Source: Gerris lacustris
Taxonomy: Eukaryota > Arthropoda > Insecta > Hemiptera > Gerridae
Reading direction: 5' to 3'
Assembly: GCA_951217055.1 (NCBI GenBank)
Contig: OX578284.1
Location: 44,295,467 to 44,359,466 of the forward strand
DNA: 64,000 nucleotides
Positions 62,483 to 64,000 of this stretch are shown here, in pieces. The position numbers and the translations under genes are program-made. The stretch's first letter is position 1. Every line of letters starts with the position of its first letter. Below the pieces are notes generated by a model. It was not told the origin of the DNA, did no database searches, and saw only the letters and a list, made by a program, of their open reading frames with translations.

Positions 62483-63645
62483 AATCCTATAATGCAGTTA
62501 ATTTTATTGACTGAGATTTTATGGAATTTATTCGTAATGAAGGTAAACAGGTAAAGGTAGTTTAAAACAAACTCTAATACTACACCGACCGTTTAACCCG
62601 TACTGTTTTAACCGAGCGGAAAACTGCCAAATAAGAACGACGTCTGTGGCCACCTTTAGTACGTTGATGATGGTGCAATCAAAATCTGTTGTATTATTTT
62701 TGTATTTTAGTATTGTACTTTTGTTTTATGACTAATTGAAATGGTATTAGTGTTTGTTTTCAAACTACCTTATCAGATAGTCTTCATTAGAACGGGCAGA
62801 CATTGGGAAGCAGGTGACGCTGGGCAGGGCAGCACAGTTTTTTTTCGAACGCAGAAATATACGAGACCACGCGAAATGGGACGCCAGATCCACAAGCATC
62901 GGGCATTGGGTAGGCCATGTGTGGCGAAGTGCTGCACTGTCCTGCTCTGCGTCAAAATTAGTTTGGTTTCTAATATTTGTGTGGTTGAAAAAAGTATGCT
63001 GCCCTGCCATGCGTCGCCAGCGTCTTAATATGCGCCCGGATTAATCCTTTAATGACCTAATGTTGAGCTAATCGGAATAAGGAGTTTATATACTTAAAAA
63101 AAAATACCCTAATCAGACTTTTGTCATTTATGCCAAGGAGAAATGTGTATCCTCACAGAAGCTGTTGAAACATGCTAAAGATGATTGAAAGGAAAGTGTC
63201 AGGAAATTTGTGGTGCAATCTATGATAATGGAATATGAAGGATAATACGCAGCAGACAGATTAATGGTCGTTTGAAAGGGGAAGGTATCGTAATGATTAT
63301 AAAGCAGCGATGATAAAGATGTATATACTATCGGAAATGCTAATGAAAATTGATGAACAATAAAGTGTGGGATACCCTAGGAAGAACCAGCTACAGGATG
63401 TGCAAGATAGCCTTGGAGCATTTGGAATGTGTGGCTGGAGAAATAGAGCTTGCAGCAGAGAAGATTAAGATATATGTTGTATGTTGGGAAGTTGACCTTG
63501 GGCTGTAGCACTGCATGAAATACTATGTAAATGTATCAGAGAAAGTGTGGTAAGTAAAAGAAACAGCAAAATAATGAAGGATAGTAACCATTTTAAATAT
63601 CTTAAACTAAAACTAAAAAAAAATGTATTTTGAGAAATTGTTCCC
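62483..63645. other. No gene; imperfect inverted repeat 62800-63030
   Basis: GACGCTGGGCAGGGCAGCA near 62817 and GCTGCCCTGCCATGCGTCGC near 62998 are imperfect inverse copies, so this may be a small MITE. Overlapping ~80-95-codon frames on both strands are not supported. The rest is AT-rich. Confidence 0.45.
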
Positions 63646-63649
63646 TACA

Positions 63650-64000
63650 CGTAACAGTCCAGGAGATAGCGTCCAAAAAAGTGTCGGACTAACATCAAGC
63701 TAGAATTGTGTGTACAAGTTAATCATTTAGTGACTTTTAAGAATGTACGAGAGCAGCCATGTACCACCACCTATGGTGGACAATTATATTTTAATAATCC
63801 TGAGTACAAAATTAGTTAGTAGACCAAAAATCAAGTCGATGTTAGTTTGAGTAATATTTGAATAAAATTTTGGTCAACTAACTAATTGTGTACTCCAGGA
63901 TCATTAAAATCCCATTGTCCACCATATTTGGCAGGACATGACCGCTCTTCACCGGTTTGTTATTTTCAAATGCCTACTGCCAAGCGATGTACCACAGACA
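63650..64000. repeat. Interspersed repeat family F, copy 2, fold-back, cut by window end
   Basis: 63655-63850 repeats family F copy 1. 63875-63945 is the inverse of 63775-63835 (GGTGGACAAT.ATTTTAAT.ATCC and GTAC..AATTAGTTAGT), making a hairpin with ~65-bp arms. Confidence 0.7.

Noticed and set aside
62741..63044. Overlapping frames on both strands
   Set aside because: Region is an imperfect inverted repeat; no protein motif.

Overview
The window reads as arthropod (probably insect) nuclear DNA. It is AT-rich, has spliced coding exons and many interspersed repeats, and includes one exon of a class A neuropeptide-type GPCR. Promoters of the TATA plus TCAGT initiator type typical of arthropods also occur. 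No bacterial or organellar gene organisation is seen. Most of the sequence outside 17.2-33.8 kb is non-coding repeat landscape: MITEs, fold-back elements, a SINE, a decayed Gypsy-type retrotransposon and several microsatellites and minisatellites.

The main object is a complete Polinton/Maverick element at 17188-33751 (16,564 bp). It is flanked by a perfect 6-bp target duplication (TACACC). It has long terminal inverted repeats whose outer ~380 bp look identical, and every reading frame I can recognise is intact. On the minus strand, from right to left, it carries: protein-primed DNA polymerase B (two exons, N-terminal zinc fingers); a minor capsid protein with a parvovirus-like phospholipase A2 domain; an adenain-like cysteine protease; a penton protein; a 59-aa small protein; a double jelly-roll major capsid protein; a 176-aa unknown; a packaging ATPase; a DUF8207-like protein; a chromodomain integrase; two unknown small proteins; and a small protein (paralog L). 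A homologous small gene (paralog R) lies near the right end on the plus strand, split by one intron. This is a full virion, replication and integration set, so the element could be a virus-like entity rather than only a transposon.

Three observations inside it look new to me. (1) The protease frame has no AUG ahead of its conserved N-terminal part. It joins the upstream PLA2 capsid gene in the -1 frame at a canonical A AAA AAC heptamer, followed at once by a stop codon and a stem-loop, so a programmed -1 frameshift making a capsid-protease fusion is predicted. (2) PolB and paralog R share a nearly mirror-symmetric divergent promoter built on a perfect 15-bp inverted repeat. Part of its central module recurs upstream of the 179-aa gene. 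(3) Several genes have TATA-TCAGT promoters with leaders of only about 3-10 nt. In the ATPase promoter the TATA position lies in a TA microsatellite.

Layout: 1-4.4 kb repeats; 4420-4569 GPCR exon; 4.9-9.2 kb MITEs and satellites; 11.5-13.8 kb deleted Gypsy element; 13.9-17.1 kb MITEs; 17.2-33.8 kb Polinton; 33.8-60.1 kb repeats, minisatellites, fold-backs and a SINE; 60.5-62.5 kb TIR element with a cysteine-rich coding remnant; 62.5-64 kb repeats. All family calls come from reading motifs by eye; no database search was run.
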